From Haliscomenobacter sp. (GTDB taxonomy: Bacteria; Bacteroidota; Bacteroidia; Chitinophagales; Saprospiraceae): a DNA stretch of 64,000 nucleotides. The stretch lies in the NCBI GenBank assembly GCA_016707205.1, contig JADJHZ010000006.1, forward strand, positions 124,001-188,000. The letters are read 5' to 3'. Made by a program: the position numbers and the translations under genes. Shown piece by piece: positions 1-10,282 of this stretch (its first letter is position 1; every line of letters starts with the position of its first letter). Under the pieces are notes generated by a model. That model searched no databases. It was not told the DNA's origin and was given only the letters and a program-made list of their open reading frames with translations.

Positions 1-414
1 AATAGCCAGCAAGGACTCCAGGTGTGCCAGGTCAATATGCCCGTTTTGCGTTTGCTGCACAAAAACCGCTTCCACACCCTGATCCAGCCGGAGCGCATCC
101 AGAGAATGCAATACGCAATGGTGTTCCGTTCTCGAACTGATGATCCGCTGAACGCCTAAATCCCGGACGGCGCATTTCAAGGCCATGTTATTGGCCTCGG
201 TTCCTCCGGAAGTAAAAAAGATCTCCCCAATAGAGGAATTCAGCAAGGTAGCTATTTGTTTGCGCGCCTGTTCGATCGCTGCCCGGGCTCTCCGCCCTTC
301 CTCATAAATCGAGGAGGGGTTCCCATTGATTTCCCGAAAAGCGTGGATCATGACCTCCATCACCTCGGGGTCCAGGGGAGTTGTTGCGGCGTTATCGAAA
401 TAAATACGATTCAT
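1..414 (-). CDS. Cysteine desulfurase (NifS/IscS-like), partial
   Basis: This is the first ~138 residues of a class V, PLP-dependent cysteine desulfurase, which removes sulfur from cysteine to supply Fe-S cluster or thio-modification pathways. I translated it directly: it opens MNRIYFDNAATTPLDPEV, the hallmark N-terminus of the NifS/IscS group. It then has NGNPSS, a TSGGTEANN cofactor-phosphate segment, and the SRTEHHCVL segment containing the PLP-stacking histidine. The C-terminal half, with the PLP lysine and active cysteine, lies beyond the window start. Its ATG overlaps the stop of the upstream aminotransferase gene (ATGA), so the two are likely translationally coupled. Which sulfur pathway it serves cannot be told from here. 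Confidence 0.88.
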   Translation of the reverse strand, partial: MNRIYFDNAATTPLDPEVMEVMIHAFREINGNPSSIYEEGRRARAAIEQARKQIATLLNSSIGEIFFTSGGTEANNMALKCAVRDLGVQRIISSRTEHHCVLHSLDALRLDQGVEAVFVQQTQNGHIDLAHLESLLAI

Positions 415-1928
415 GCCTTTCCATCTAGTTTTCCATCAAACCATTGGCACACCATGGATTCTTCGAAACCCAAGGCGCTCTGATGGTGAAATTCGTTCGT
501 ATGCGGGTTGTACACATAGTCTTTTCCCCATTCTTTATAGTGCTGGGCCAATGCCTCCAGCGCATTCAGAATCGAATCGACCTCCCCATTGGTCATAATA
601 GGATGAATAGACATCCGGATCCAGCCCGGCTTTTCGGACAAGTCCCCATGCGTGATTTTATCGGTAATGGCGTCGGATTGTTCTTGCGACACATGAAGCA
701 GGTAATGCCCGTACGTGCCGGCACAAGAACATCCGCCCCGCATTTGAATTCCAAAACGGTCGTTGAGCAGCCTAACCCCCAGATTGTAATGAAGCCCGTC
801 GATATAGAAAGAGATTACCCCCAAACGCTTTCGGTGCTCCCCTGCCAAAACGCGCAGGTTAGGTATCCGGTCCAGGCGCTCCCAGATCCGGTGCAGCAAT
901 TCCTCTTCCCGGGCATGGATCTGGCGCACGCCCATTTGCTCCTTGAGTTGAATCGCAAGAGCCACTTTAATCGTTTGGAGAAACGCCGGGGTGCCGCCAT
1001 CCTCCCGGGCCTCAATTTCGTCGATGTATTTATGCCCTCCCCAGGGGTTAGTCCAGTCGACCGTTCCGCCGCCGGGATTATCCGGGACCTGGTTTTTGTA
1101 TAGTTTGGGGTCAAAAATCAGGATTCCCGCAGCGCCGGGGCCTCCCAGAAATTTATGGGGGGAAAAATAGATCGCATCCAGGTGTTGCCCTTCTTTTTCC
1201 GGGCGCATGGAAATCGGGATATACGGCGCCGAACAGGCAAAGTCCACAAAACAAAGCCCTCCATGGCGGTGCATGATCTCTGCTACTTCGTGATAAGGGG
1301 TTTGAATCCCCGTCACGTTCGAACAGGAAGTGATGGCAGCAATTTTATGCTCCCGGTTTTTATGCTTTTCCAGCAAGCGTTCTAAATCCATCAGATCAAC
1401 CAGCCCTTGCGCGTTCGGGGCAATGACCTCCAGATCGGCGATAGTCTCCAGCCAGCTTGTTTGGTTGGAGTGGTGCTCCATATGGGTGACGAAAACGACC
1501 GGCCGCTCATAATCGGGCAACCGGACAAAATCCCGATGGCGTTCGTGAACCTTCAACCCCAGGATCCGCTGGAACTTATTGACCACCCCGGTCATGCCGG
1601 AGTTGGAAGCGATCAACACATCCTCTTTACGAGCGCCGACGTGGGCTTTGATGATATCTTTGGCCCGGTGGTAGGCCATCGTCATAGAACTCCCGGTAAC
1701 GGTAGTTTCCGTATGGGTATTGCCGACAAACGGACCGATTTCCCGGGAAAGGCGGGTCTCGATGGGTTCATACAGCCGGCCGCTTGCCGTCCAGTCGGCG
1801 TATAGGATCTTTTTTTCTCCATACGGCGAAGGAAACGTTTGATCAATACCTACCACGTTGCGGCGAAATTGGTCAAAGTAGGATTCCAGCGAAGTTTTGG
1901 ATCGGGTTGGAACGAGAATGGACGACAT
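411..1928 (-). CDS. Class V aminotransferase-fold PLP enzyme (cysteine desulfurase/selenocysteine lyase-like)
   Basis: A 505-residue PLP enzyme of aminotransferase class V. Visible motifs are NTHTETTVTGS near the N-terminus, EHHSNQTSW, VDFACSAPY with the cofactor aspartate, YFSPHKFLGG with the predicted PLP lysine, and RGGCSCAGTYGH with a cysteine-rich catalytic-loop candidate. It is about 100 residues longer than typical SufS/IscS, and its substrate is not clear. I chose the ATG at 1928 (MSSILVPTRSK) because an upstream in-frame extension would run through the palindromic repeat and into glmM. It ends in an ATGA overlap with the cysteine desulfurase gene. Two class V enzymes in one operon suggest a shared sulfur-mobilising role, which is inference. 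Confidence 0.82.
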   Translation of the reverse strand: MSSILVPTRSKTSLESYFDQFRRNVVGIDQTFPSPYGEKKILYADWTASGRLYEPIETRLSREIGPFVGNTHTETTVTGSSMTMAYHRAKDIIKAHVGARKEDVLIASNSGMTGVVNKFQRILGLKVHERHRDFVRLPDYERPVVFVTHMEHHSNQTSWLETIADLEVIAPNAQGLVDLMDLERLLEKHKNREHKIAAITSCSNVTGIQTPYHEVAEIMHRHGGLCFVDFACSAPYIPISMRPEKEGQHLDAIYFSPHKFLGGPGAAGILIFDPKLYKNQVPDNPGGGTVDWTNPWGGHKYIDEIEAREDGGTPAFLQTIKVALAIQLKEQMGVRQIHAREEELLHRIWERLDRIPNLRVLAGEHRKRLGVISFYIDGLHYNLGVRLLNDRFGIQMRGGCSCAGTYGHYLLHVSQEQSDAITDKITHGDLSEKPGWIRMSIHPIMTNGEVDSILNALEALAQHYKEWGKDYVYNPHTNEFHHQSALGFEESMVCQWFDGKLDGKA

Positions 1929-1993
1929 AGAACGTTGGTTTATTGGATAAGGAGATAACCGCTTTTCCGGATGGAACATCCGGGGAACCATCC

Positions 1994-2015
1994 CGGATTT
2001 TAAATCCGAGCTACA
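1994..2015. repeat. Short palindromic repeat (CGGATTT/AAATCCG) with GCTACA tail at the 3' end of glmM
   Basis: Seven-base arms CGGATTT and AAATCCG surround one base and are followed by AGCTACA. The same palindrome-plus-tail recurs near 20,091-20,120 and 21,448-21,471. A related GGGTTT/AAACCC version lies near 10,300-10,335. The TAG inside the tail (minus strand) is the stop codon of glmM, so this element abuts or overlaps the gene end. Confidence 0.6.
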
Positions 2016-3396
2016 GGAGTTGGGATTTAATTGTATCGACCAGGGCGCGGGCCTCTTCCTGGGTTGGGGCTTCGGCATAGATCCGGATAATTGGTTCGGT
2101 ATTCGACCCGCGAACATGCACCCAGCTGGAGGGAAAATCAATTTTTAATCCGTCCAGGGTAGCGTACTCTTCCGAGGAATAGCGCGCTTCCAGCCGGTTA
2201 AGGACGGTCTTCAGGTCGAGGTCTGGCGGCAAGGATATTTTATCCTTTACCATTTCATAACGAGGAAATTGGGCTCTGTATTCCGTCGCTTTTCCCCCAA
2301 AACGGGCCAAGCCGGTCAGGAAAAGCGCCAGCCCGGCCACCGCATCGCGGCCATGGTGCAGATCCGGGACGATCACTCCCCCATTGCCTTCTCCGCCAAT
2401 GACGGCCTGGGTTTCCTTCATTTTCATAGCCACATGCACTTCCCCCACGGCGCTGGCGAAATAGTTGCCGCCGTATTTGACCGTCACGTCGCGCAAGGCT
2501 CTGGAGGAGGACATATTGGAAACGGTGTTTCCGGGGCGTTGCCGAAGAACGAGGTCGGCTACCGCCACGAGGGTATACTCCTCGCCAAAGGCGGTCCCAT
2601 CTTCGCTGATCAAGGCCAGCCGGTCTACATCCGGATCAACCGCCACGCCCAGATCGGCGCCGCGCAGCCGCACTTCTTCCGACAAGGCGGTCAGGTGTTC
2701 GGGTAAAGGCTCCGGGTTATGGGCAAACTGCCCGTTGGGCGTTCCATTCAACAAGACGACCTCACAGCCCAGTTGCTCCAGCAACATCGGAATAATCAGC
2801 GCACCCGTGGAGTTGATGGCATCCACGACCACCCGGAATTTCCGGCCCGCCACCAGGGCTTGATCCACCAACGGGTATGCGAGAATAGCCGCCACGTGTT
2901 TTTCCATAAAACCGACGCCCTGAACATAGGCGCCCAGTTCGTCCACCGGAGCAAAGTCCATCTCATTCGCTTCCAATGCGCGTAGAATCGACTGGCCGGT
3001 ACCCGGAGAAATAAAATCGCCTTCTTCGTTCAGGAACTTTAGAGCGTTCCACTCCCTGGGGTTGTGGCTGGCCGTAATGATGACGCCCCCCTGCGCTTTT
3101 TCCCAAATGACCCCCATCTCGACGGTTGGGGTGGTAGAAAGGCCGAGATCAATTACATCAATGCCTTGCGCCAGCAAGGTTTGAACAACCAACCCATGCA
3201 CGATGGGGCCAGAGATGCGGGCGTCCCTGCCCACCACCACTTTAGGGCGGGGATACTGATTTTTCAACAGTGCGCCAAAAGCGGAAGCCGATTCAACTAC
3301 GTCTATCGGAGTGAGGTTGTCCCCTCTTTTGCCTCCGATGGTACCTCTAAAGCCGGAAATGGATCTGATCAGTGCCAAAGCAATCGTTTTGCACAA
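2011..3396 (-). CDS. glmM: Phosphoglucosamine mutase
   Basis: A 461-residue alpha-D-phosphohexomutase that interconverts glucosamine-6-phosphate and glucosamine-1-phosphate on the route to UDP-GlcNAc for peptidoglycan and lipid A. The four expected segments are present: the active-site phosphoserine loop (TASHNPREW), the metal-binding loop (DPDVDRLAL), the sugar-binding loop (GEGNGGV) and the phosphate-binding loop near the C-terminus (RGSNTEPIIRIY). Length fits the family. Family members usually begin close to ALIRSISGFRGT, so translation may start a few codons inside, for example at a TTG near 3378, rather than at the ATG used here. Phosphomannomutase activity is the main alternative. Confidence 0.88.
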   Translation of the reverse strand: MCKTIALALIRSISGFRGTIGGKRGDNLTPIDVVESASAFGALLKNQYPRPKVVVGRDARISGPIVHGLVVQTLLAQGIDVIDLGLSTTPTVEMGVIWEKAQGGVIITASHNPREWNALKFLNEEGDFISPGTGQSILRALEANEMDFAPVDELGAYVQGVGFMEKHVAAILAYPLVDQALVAGRKFRVVVDAINSTGALIIPMLLEQLGCEVVLLNGTPNGQFAHNPEPLPEHLTALSEEVRLRGADLGVAVDPDVDRLALISEDGTAFGEEYTLVAVADLVLRQRPGNTVSNMSSSRALRDVTVKYGGNYFASAVGEVHVAMKMKETQAVIGGEGNGGVIVPDLHHGRDAVAGLALFLTGLARFGGKATEYRAQFPRYEMVKDKISLPPDLDLKTVLNRLEARYSSEEYATLDGLKIDFPSSWVHVRGSNTEPIIRIYAEAPTQEEARALVDTIKSQLL

Positions 3397-3480
3397 AAAT
3401 AAAAAATAAATACCGCTAGCCTTCCTCCTGTCTGGAAACTATCTTTGCCGGGCCTAAACAGAAAAAAAATTGCTCATCTC

Positions 3481-4242
3481 ATGGAGGAACCCAACGCCTC
3501 TCCGGCTCCCGGTCAAGGTTCGTGGTATGAAGGCTGGTTCAGTTCGCCTTACTACGAGATCCTTTACCGCCACCGCGACGATTCCGAGGCCCAAGCCTTT
3601 ATCGATCGCTTGCTGGTGTGGCTCCAACCCAAAATGGGCGCGCTGATCCTCGACCTGGCCTGCGGAAAAGGCCGGTATGCCCGGTATCTGGCGCGAAAAG
3701 GGTTCCATGTTACCGGCCTGGACTTGTCCGTCAACAGCATTACGCAGGCCCGCGAATACGAGATGGAGAACCTCGCCTTTTTCACCCACGACATGCGGCT
3801 GCCCTACCGGATCAACTACTTTGATTTCACGTTTAATTTCTTTACCAGCTTCGGCTACTTCGACCAGGAACACGACGACGTGCGCACCTTAAAAAGCATA
3901 GCCCTCGGACTAAAAAAGGGGGGCGTTTTTGTTCTGGATTTTTTCAACAGCGCGTATGTGAAAACCCATTTCCTTGGCAGCCAGGAAAAAACGGTTCAGG
4001 GCATTGCCTTTAAGACGAATAAATACCTCCAGGACAACCGGATTATCAAGACCATTGACTTCGAAGACCAGGGAAGGTTCTGGCATTTTGAAGAAAGCGT
4101 CCGGCTATTTGAACTCCAGGATTTTGAGCGCTTGTTCCGTGGGGCCGGGCTGAGGATAGAAACCCTCTTCGGAAATTACCAACTCGATCCTTTTGACGAA
4201 TCCTCCAGCCCACGATTAATCTTAATAGCCCGCAAGCCATGA
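3481..4242 (+). CDS. Class I SAM-dependent methyltransferase
   Basis: A 253-residue methyltransferase with a clear motif I, ILDLACGKGRYARYLA, followed by the acidic post-motif GLDLS that binds the SAM ribose. The N-terminal WYEGWFSSPYYEILYRHRD is typical of a Bacteroidota subgroup of Methyltransf_25-type proteins of unknown substrate. I chose the ATG at 3481 (MEEPNAS); an upstream TTG at 3445 is also in frame. Its stop overlaps the start of the PAP2 phosphatase (ATGA), so they form an operon. No membrane segment is visible, so it is likely cytoplasmic. Confidence 0.8.
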   Translation: MEEPNASPAPGQGSWYEGWFSSPYYEILYRHRDDSEAQAFIDRLLVWLQPKMGALILDLACGKGRYARYLARKGFHVTGLDLSVNSITQAREYEMENLAFFTHDMRLPYRINYFDFTFNFFTSFGYFDQEHDDVRTLKSIALGLKKGGVFVLDFFNSAYVKTHFLGSQEKTVQGIAFKTNKYLQDNRIIKTIDFEDQGRFWHFEESVRLFELQDFERLFRGAGLRIETLFGNYQLDPFDESSSPRLILIARKP

Positions 4243-4823
4243 TTCAGATCTTGCTCGATATGGACGCCCGGCTTTTCGAACTGATCAACGGAAGTTGGAA
4301 TCACCCCTGGCTGGACTGGCTCATGCCCTGGTGGAGGGAAAAGCTGACCTGGGTTCCCTTGTATGTGCTCCTGGCCGGATTCAGCGCGTTTAAATTTCGG
4401 ATCAAGGCATTTGGGCTTATTCTGGCTCTGATCCTCGCGGTAGGTCTTTCGGATACGGTGAGCAGCAAGCTCATCAAGCCGGCAGTTCACCGCTTGCGCC
4501 CGTGCAACACGCCGGAATTAAAGGAAGAAGTCCGTTTGTTAACGGGATGCGGAAAAGCGTTTAGTTTCACCTCCTCTCACGCAGCCAACCATTTTGCCGT
4601 GGCTGCTTTTTTAAGTTTAACGCTAGGATTATGGTATCCCGGGTGGAGGATTTGGCTTTATCTGTGGGCGGGGTCCATAGCTTACGGTCAGGTATATGTC
4701 GGGGTCCATTACCCATCCGATGTCATTGGGGGCGCATTAATTGGATTAATCATTGGCAACATCGTTGCAAAAACATATCTTCGCCTTTCCAAGCTACGCA
4801 TCGCATTGCCCCCTCGGGTTTGA
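4239..4823 (+). CDS. PAP2-family membrane phosphatase (undecaprenyl-diphosphatase-like)
   Basis: A 194-residue integral membrane protein with the three-part PAP2 phosphatase signature: KLIKPAVHRLRP, SSHAANHFAVA and VGVHYPSDVIGG. These supply the phosphate-binding arginines and the two catalytic histidines. Several hydrophobic segments lie between the motifs. Members dephosphorylate lipid pyrophosphates such as undecaprenyl pyrophosphate or act in lipid A modification; which one applies here is not resolvable. The start overlaps the stop of the upstream methyltransferase gene. Confidence 0.85.
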   Translation: MIQILLDMDARLFELINGSWNHPWLDWLMPWWREKLTWVPLYVLLAGFSAFKFRIKAFGLILALILAVGLSDTVSSKLIKPAVHRLRPCNTPELKEEVRLLTGCGKAFSFTSSHAANHFAVAAFLSLTLGLWYPGWRIWLYLWAGSIAYGQVYVGVHYPSDVIGGALIGLIIGNIVAKTYLRLSKLRIALPPRV

Positions 4824-4859
4824 GGGGTTCCTGGAGCTAACCGCATCAACTGCTGAGTA

Positions 4860-5582
4860 ATGGAATTATGGGAATACGGTCTATTGTTAGGCGCCGCTTT
4901 GCTCGGAGGCGGGATTGCTTTTTTTATCCAACGCAAGCAGATCCGTTTGATCCAATGCTTGATTTCCTTTAGTGGGGCCTATTTACTGGGCCTGGCTATT
5001 TCGCATCTGATTCCCGATCTTTATGCATCCGGGGGGTTGCAGAACCCCGGGCTTTGGGTGTTGGGAGGGTTTTCACTACAGCTTTTGCTGGAAACCTTGT
5101 CCAAGGGAATAGAGCATGGTCATATCCACCATTTTCATCGCGCCAAAGTTTGGCCCATCATGTTGGGATTGATCCTGCATGCATTTCTGGAAGGTCTCCC
5201 GTTGAGCGGATATGAACATCTGGAGCACCATTTGAAAGGGAACTCCGGGATGAATACCTTGCTTTTTGGCATTGTCATGCACAAGGCGCCTGCGGCATTC
5301 GCTCTCACAAGCCTTCTTTTGTTTGCGGGGCTGCCCAAGGCCAGGGTGCTTTTACTTTTAGGTCTATTTTCCCTATCAACCCCTTTCGCGGCATTTTTTT
5401 CCGGGGTCGTCGGGATTCCCCTGCAGGGGCTTTATGTCCTTCTGGCCATGGTGACCGGCTCTTTCCTCCACTTATCTACTTCCATCCTTTTCGAAAGCAG
5501 TGAAGGGAAAACCCATTCGGTGTCCTGGGAAAAATTTCTCGCCATTGTGCTGGGCTTTGCCGGCGCGCTGCTTAGCGCCTGA
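4860..5582 (+). CDS. ZIP-family metal transporter
   Basis: A 240-residue protein with about eight hydrophobic segments and ZIP-type metal-site motifs. HLIPD sits in an early helix, a His-rich stretch HGHIHHFHRAK lies in a cytoplasmic-type loop, LILHAFLEGLPL sits in the fourth helix, and IVMHKAPAAFAL in the next. ZIP proteins import zinc or other divalent metals into the cytoplasm. It begins 36 bases after the PAP2 gene, so it may be co-transcribed. Metal specificity is unknown. Confidence 0.85.
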   Translation: MELWEYGLLLGAALLGGGIAFFIQRKQIRLIQCLISFSGAYLLGLAISHLIPDLYASGGLQNPGLWVLGGFSLQLLLETLSKGIEHGHIHHFHRAKVWPIMLGLILHAFLEGLPLSGYEHLEHHLKGNSGMNTLLFGIVMHKAPAAFALTSLLLFAGLPKARVLLLLGLFSLSTPFAAFFSGVVGIPLQGLYVLLAMVTGSFLHLSTSILFESSEGKTHSVSWEKFLAIVLGFAGALLSA

Positions 5583-5840
5583 TCCCCCGTTGCAAGCCAT
5601 CCTCCTTCCCTGCCATAGCCTCCCATGGCGCCGGATAGGCCCGACCGCTCATATAAGGACATTGAAACCAAGGCTTTAATGGAATTTTTTTCATTTGCCA
5701 TGGCATTCTCTGGAAAAAACTCCACCAATTTGAAAATACCCTACAAGTATTTTCTGTTAACCCTCGCTTAACTTAATATATATTTTCCTATTTTGGCCCA
5801 TAAACCAGAATAAACGTTCTAATTACCAGACTTTCAAAGT

Positions 5841-8665
5841 ATGAAATTCGATTCCCGAACCAGCCTTCTGAATTTCCTTTTACTTTTTCTTTTATGCGGA
5901 ACGATTTCCGCTCAAAACATTCTCCGTGGGGAAATAAAAGACGTCGATTCCGGCGAGCCTTTGATCAGCGCCACAGTCCTTATCAAAGGAACCTCTGAAG
6001 GAGCAGTTACCGACTTCGACGGGAAATTCCAGCTCAATACAGCTCAGAAATTCCCGATTACCCTCCTTGCATCCTATGTGGGATACAAGGAAAAGGAGGT
6101 TATTATCTCCGCTCCCGGTCAGTTTACCACGATCCAACTGGAAGCGGACGTAGTCAGCATTGCCGCGATTGAGGTGGAAGGCCGGCGGCTTTCCGAGAAA
6201 CAAACCCAATCGCCAATCACGATGGAAACGATGGATAACATCGCCATCAAGGAAACTCCTGCGGTTAGTTTTTACGACGGCTTGGGGTCGTTGAAAGAGG
6301 TTGACCTCACCGCCGCCAGTCTGGGATTCAAGATCATCAACACCCGGGGATTCAACAGCACCAGCCCGGTGCGGTCGTTGCAGATCATCGACGGGGTGGA
6401 CAATCAGTCGCCGGGGCTGAACTTCTCCCTGGGCAACTTCCTGGGCGCTTCCGAGTTGGACGTCAACCGCGTCAACCTCATCGTGGGGGCCAGTTCGGCC
6501 TATTATGGCCCCAATGCGTTCAACGGCGTGATCAGTATGGAAACGAAGTCTCCGTTTCTACACAAAGGTCTGAGCGCTATGGTGAAAGGCGGCGAACGGA
6601 GCCTGGTGGAGGCCGGATTTCGTTATGCCAGCGCCATCAAGGACAAAAACGGGCTGGAGCGTTTGGCTTTCAAGCTCAACTTCTTTTATTTCCAAGCCAA
6701 CGACTGGCCAGCGGAAAACTACACGCCCGTTTACGACACCGACTCCGGCCTGAACAACCCGGGCGGGTTGGACGCCGTCAATATCTATGGAGACGAATAC
6801 CTTCCGTCAAATGATTTTACCGGCTCGTTTGCCGTGCCGGGGCTTGGGATCATTCACCGCAAAGGGTACCGGGAAATCGATCTGGTCGATTACGACTCCA
6901 AAAACCTCAAAGCGGGCGCCGCCCTTCATTACCGGCTCCAGCCGGCTAAAAACTACCAGTCGCCCGAGTTGATCCTCGCTACCAATTACAGTACCGGCAC
7001 AACGGTTTATCAAGGAGACAACCGCTTCTCCCTTCGCGACATCCAGTTTTTCCAGCACCGGATCGAACTAAAGAAAAACGACACCTATTTCCTCCGGTTT
7101 TATGCTACCCATGAGGACGCAGGCAAATCGTTTGACCCGTACTTTACCGCTATCAAGCTTCAGGAACAGTCCAAAACGAACAACCAATGGCGCTCCGACT
7201 ACCTGGGCTTTTGGCAGATCAATATGGTGCCGCGGCTTCGCAAACTGGAAGGGTTCCCCAGCCCTTTGAATTACCTGGGAAGGCCTGCTGAATACGCTGC
7301 GGCCGCTAATGCCTTCTTTGCCCAACCCCTGGTGCAGGATTCGCTTACCCTTTGGCATTCCCTTACCCAAACGGCAGCCGGATTGGCCAACCCGATCGAC
7401 GGTACAAAAGAGTATTTCGAAGCGGGCACGGAACGCTTTCAACAAGTTTTCAACGACATCACCAGCCGCATTTCGTTTTCTGAAGGAGGCACCCGGTTTT
7501 ACGACCGTTCCGCTTTGGTCCACGGGCAGGGAGAATACGCGTTCAACGATCTGGTCCGAAGCGGGGCCATTTCGGATCTGGACCTTCGCGTTGGCGGAAA
7601 CTTCCGAATGTACTTCCCCGATTCAAAAGGATCTATTCTTTTGGATACCTTTGGAAGAAATATCAACACGTACGAATATGGGGTCTATGGCGGCGGCACC
7701 CTGGAACTCAATACCCGGCTTCGCCTGAGCGGAACCGTCCGCTTAGACAAGAACCAGAATTTCGACTTCCTCTTCTCCCCTGCCGCGTCGATGGTATATA
7801 CTCCGAACCTCGAGGAAACCTATCGGTTGTCGTTTTCTTCCGCTATTCGCAATCCGACGCTGACCGACCAATATTTGTTCTATAACGTGGGCCGGGCTAT
7901 TCTGATAGGCAACCTCAACGGGTTCAACGACCTGATCACCATCGAGTCGTTGGAACAATATCTAAAAACCCTGAACCCGGGCGTGCTGGAATATTTTAAC
8001 GTAGCGCCCATTCAGCCGGAAAAAGTGAAAACCCTGGAAGCAGGTATCCGGCGCACGCTGTTCGACAAGCTCTATGCCGATGCCACTTACTATTTCAGCT
8101 TTTATACCGATTTTATCGGGTACAACCTGGGGGTAGTGGGTAGCTTCGACCGCATTACCGGCCTTCCGATCGACGTTCAAGCCTACCGGGTGGCTGCGAA
8201 CGCCAGAGACAAAGTCACCACCCAGGGGTTCTCCTGGGCTTGAACTATTATTTCTGGAAGAACTACGTCATTAATGGCAATTATTCCTGGAACAAACTGA
8301 ACACCGATACCGACGACCCCATCATTCCGGCGTTTAACACGCCCGAACACAAGTTTAACTTAGGATTTGCTGCCAGGGATTTGAAGATCAACCTACTCGG
8401 GAAGCCAGTGTCCAATCTGGGGTTCAACGTCACCTACAAATGGATCGACAGCTTTATTTTCGAAGGGTCTCCGCAATTCACCGGGTTGATTCCATCGTAT
8501 GATTTATTAGACGCGCAGATCAACTGGCAGGCCAAAAAGATCCATACCACCTTCAAGTTGGGCGCCTCCAATATTCTGGACCGCAAAATTTTCCAAACGT
8601 ACGGAGGCCCTACCATAGGCCGCCTCGCCTATTTCTCTATCCTGTACGAATGGATCCAAAAATAA
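5841..8665 (+). pseudogene. TonB-dependent receptor, broken by one missing base near 8232-8237
   Basis: An outer-membrane TonB-dependent receptor of about 940 residues if repaired. It has a signal peptide ending at SAQ, then a carboxypeptidase-regulatory-like beta domain (LRGEIKDVDSGEPLISATV), a plug domain (INTRGFNSTSPVRSLQIIDG) and a long beta barrel. The first frame runs to 8243 and stops after TTQGFSWA. The barrel continues in another frame from 8240 (GLNYYFWKNYVINGNYSW) to 8665 and ends with an aromatic-rich FSILYEWIQK. Adding one base in TTCTCCTGGG restores one continuous reading frame. No SusD-like gene follows, so it is not a classic SusCD pair; the ligand is unknown. The frameshift may be a sequencing error. 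Confidence 0.85.
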
Positions 8666-8701
8666 CGCTACCATTACATTTTATCACCAAAAGCGATTTT
8701 T

Positions 8702-10282
8702 ATGAAATTTGTCAGATTTACCTTTTTTCTCTTTCTGGGCTTGCTGGCTGGATTTTCCTCCCAGGCGCAGGAACGCTACCTCAAAGAAATTTTCACCGGA
8801 GTTACCGTCACGTCCAGTATTACGTATGGTAATAACCTCAGCGTATTGACCGGCGCTCCGGTTGCTACCGCCTTAAAGATGGATGTGTACGCCCCAACGG
8901 GGGACACGCTCAAAAACAGGCCGGCTATTCTTTACTTCCATACGGGAGCTTTCTTCCTCCGCTGTATAATGGTGGGATTACCGGCGACCGGAATGATTCC
9001 GCTACCGTGGAGATTTGCAAACGCCTTGCCCGGATGGGGTATGTTGTATTCAATGCCACCTACCGCCTTGGGTGGAACCCGGCAGCTACCGGCGCCGATG
9101 GACAAAACATCCGAACCAGTACGCTTCTTCAGGCAGCATACCGGGGTATTCAGGACGGACGTAGCCTGGCCCGGTTCCTGCGCAAATCCGTCGCCGAAAA
9201 TAGTAACCCATACGGAATCGATCCAAGCCGAATCGCTGCCTGGGGACAAGGGACCGGGGGGTATATTTCTATGGGTATGGCTTTTCTCGACCGGTTCCAG
9301 CAGGAAGTGGTGCTCGAAAAATTCATTGATACAAAAACGCTCCAGCCATATATAGATACGACCCTTTTCGGCAATCTTTACGGCACCACGACAACAACCT
9401 CTATGTCTCGCCAACCATCCTGGATATAGCTCCGACATCAAAGCGGCCATCAACATGGGCGGCGCCATCGGCGACATTACTTGGCTGGAAGGCAAGCCTG
9501 GAGAGCCTGTCGTTGTCGGCTTCCACGTCGTATCCGATCCCTTCGCTCCGTTTGCCGATGGGCCGGTCATCGTGCCGACTACCGGCGATTTTGTCGTCAA
9601 CGTGTCCGGAACCTATTCGGTAGTTAAAAAAGCCAACGACCTGGGTACCAACGCCCCAATTGCCGACGCCAATTCCGACCTGACCAACCCGGTCAATGCA
9701 ATTAATAAGGCCCTGAGCCAGGTTCCGATCGATTACCGGGGGCAAGCCATCAAATTGTCTACCGATAACATGTTCCCGTTCGTACTCCCGGGCTTCCAGT
9801 CCGGACCCTGGGAATGGTGGGACAAAACGGCCTTGAATGGGGTAGTCGCCTTCTACAACACGAATCTTGGAACCAACTTCAACGCCGACACCCTGCACCG
9901 CAACGGCTTGCTCACCAACCCAGATATGTCCAAAGCCAAGGGGATGGCCTATATCGACACGATGATGAGTATCAGCCTGCCCCGCCTTTATCTCGCCCTC
10001 AACCTGGCGGTCACCTCTGCCAAACAAGTCCTGAAAGCAGAGGATGTAGCGCTTCAGATCGCCCCGAACCCGGTGAGCGATATCGCCTACTTCCGCAGCA
10101 GCCCGGACTTTATTATGCGGGATATCGCCATCTATAACATGGATGGAAGGTTGATGGCAGGCGCTATAAATTTGAAAACCAATTACTACGAACTGGATCG
10201 AGGCAAACTGCCTCCGGGTATTTATGTAGCCCAGGTCCGTTTCGACCACGGCATTGTGGCCAGCAAAATCGTAGTCCAATAG
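8702..10282 (+). pseudogene. Secreted alpha/beta-hydrolase-like protein with T9SS sorting domain, three frameshifts
   Basis: Read across frames, this is one protein of about 525 residues. A signal peptide (ending SSQAQ) is followed by an esterase-like fold (ILYFHTGAF; later YGIDPSRIAAWGQGTGGY) and a C-terminal secretion domain (IAPNPVSDIAYFRSS, ending GIYVAQVRFDHGIVASKIVVQ) typical of T9SS type A cargo. Three single missing bases, near 8953, 9388 and 9429, are needed to join the parts, and the third restores the first frame. The nucleophile-elbow position reads GQGTG instead of the usual GxSxG. It starts 36 bases after the receptor gene, so the two may act together at the cell surface. Confidence 0.75.

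Noticed and set aside
444..1103. Long plus-strand frame opposite the class V aminotransferase
   Set aside because: It is antisense to a well-supported gene with conserved motifs and has no recognisable domain of its own. Similar shadow frames throughout the window were left out for the same reason.
5841..10282. SusCD polysaccharide-utilisation pair
   Set aside because: The receptor is followed by an alpha/beta hydrolase-like protein, not a SusD lipoprotein.
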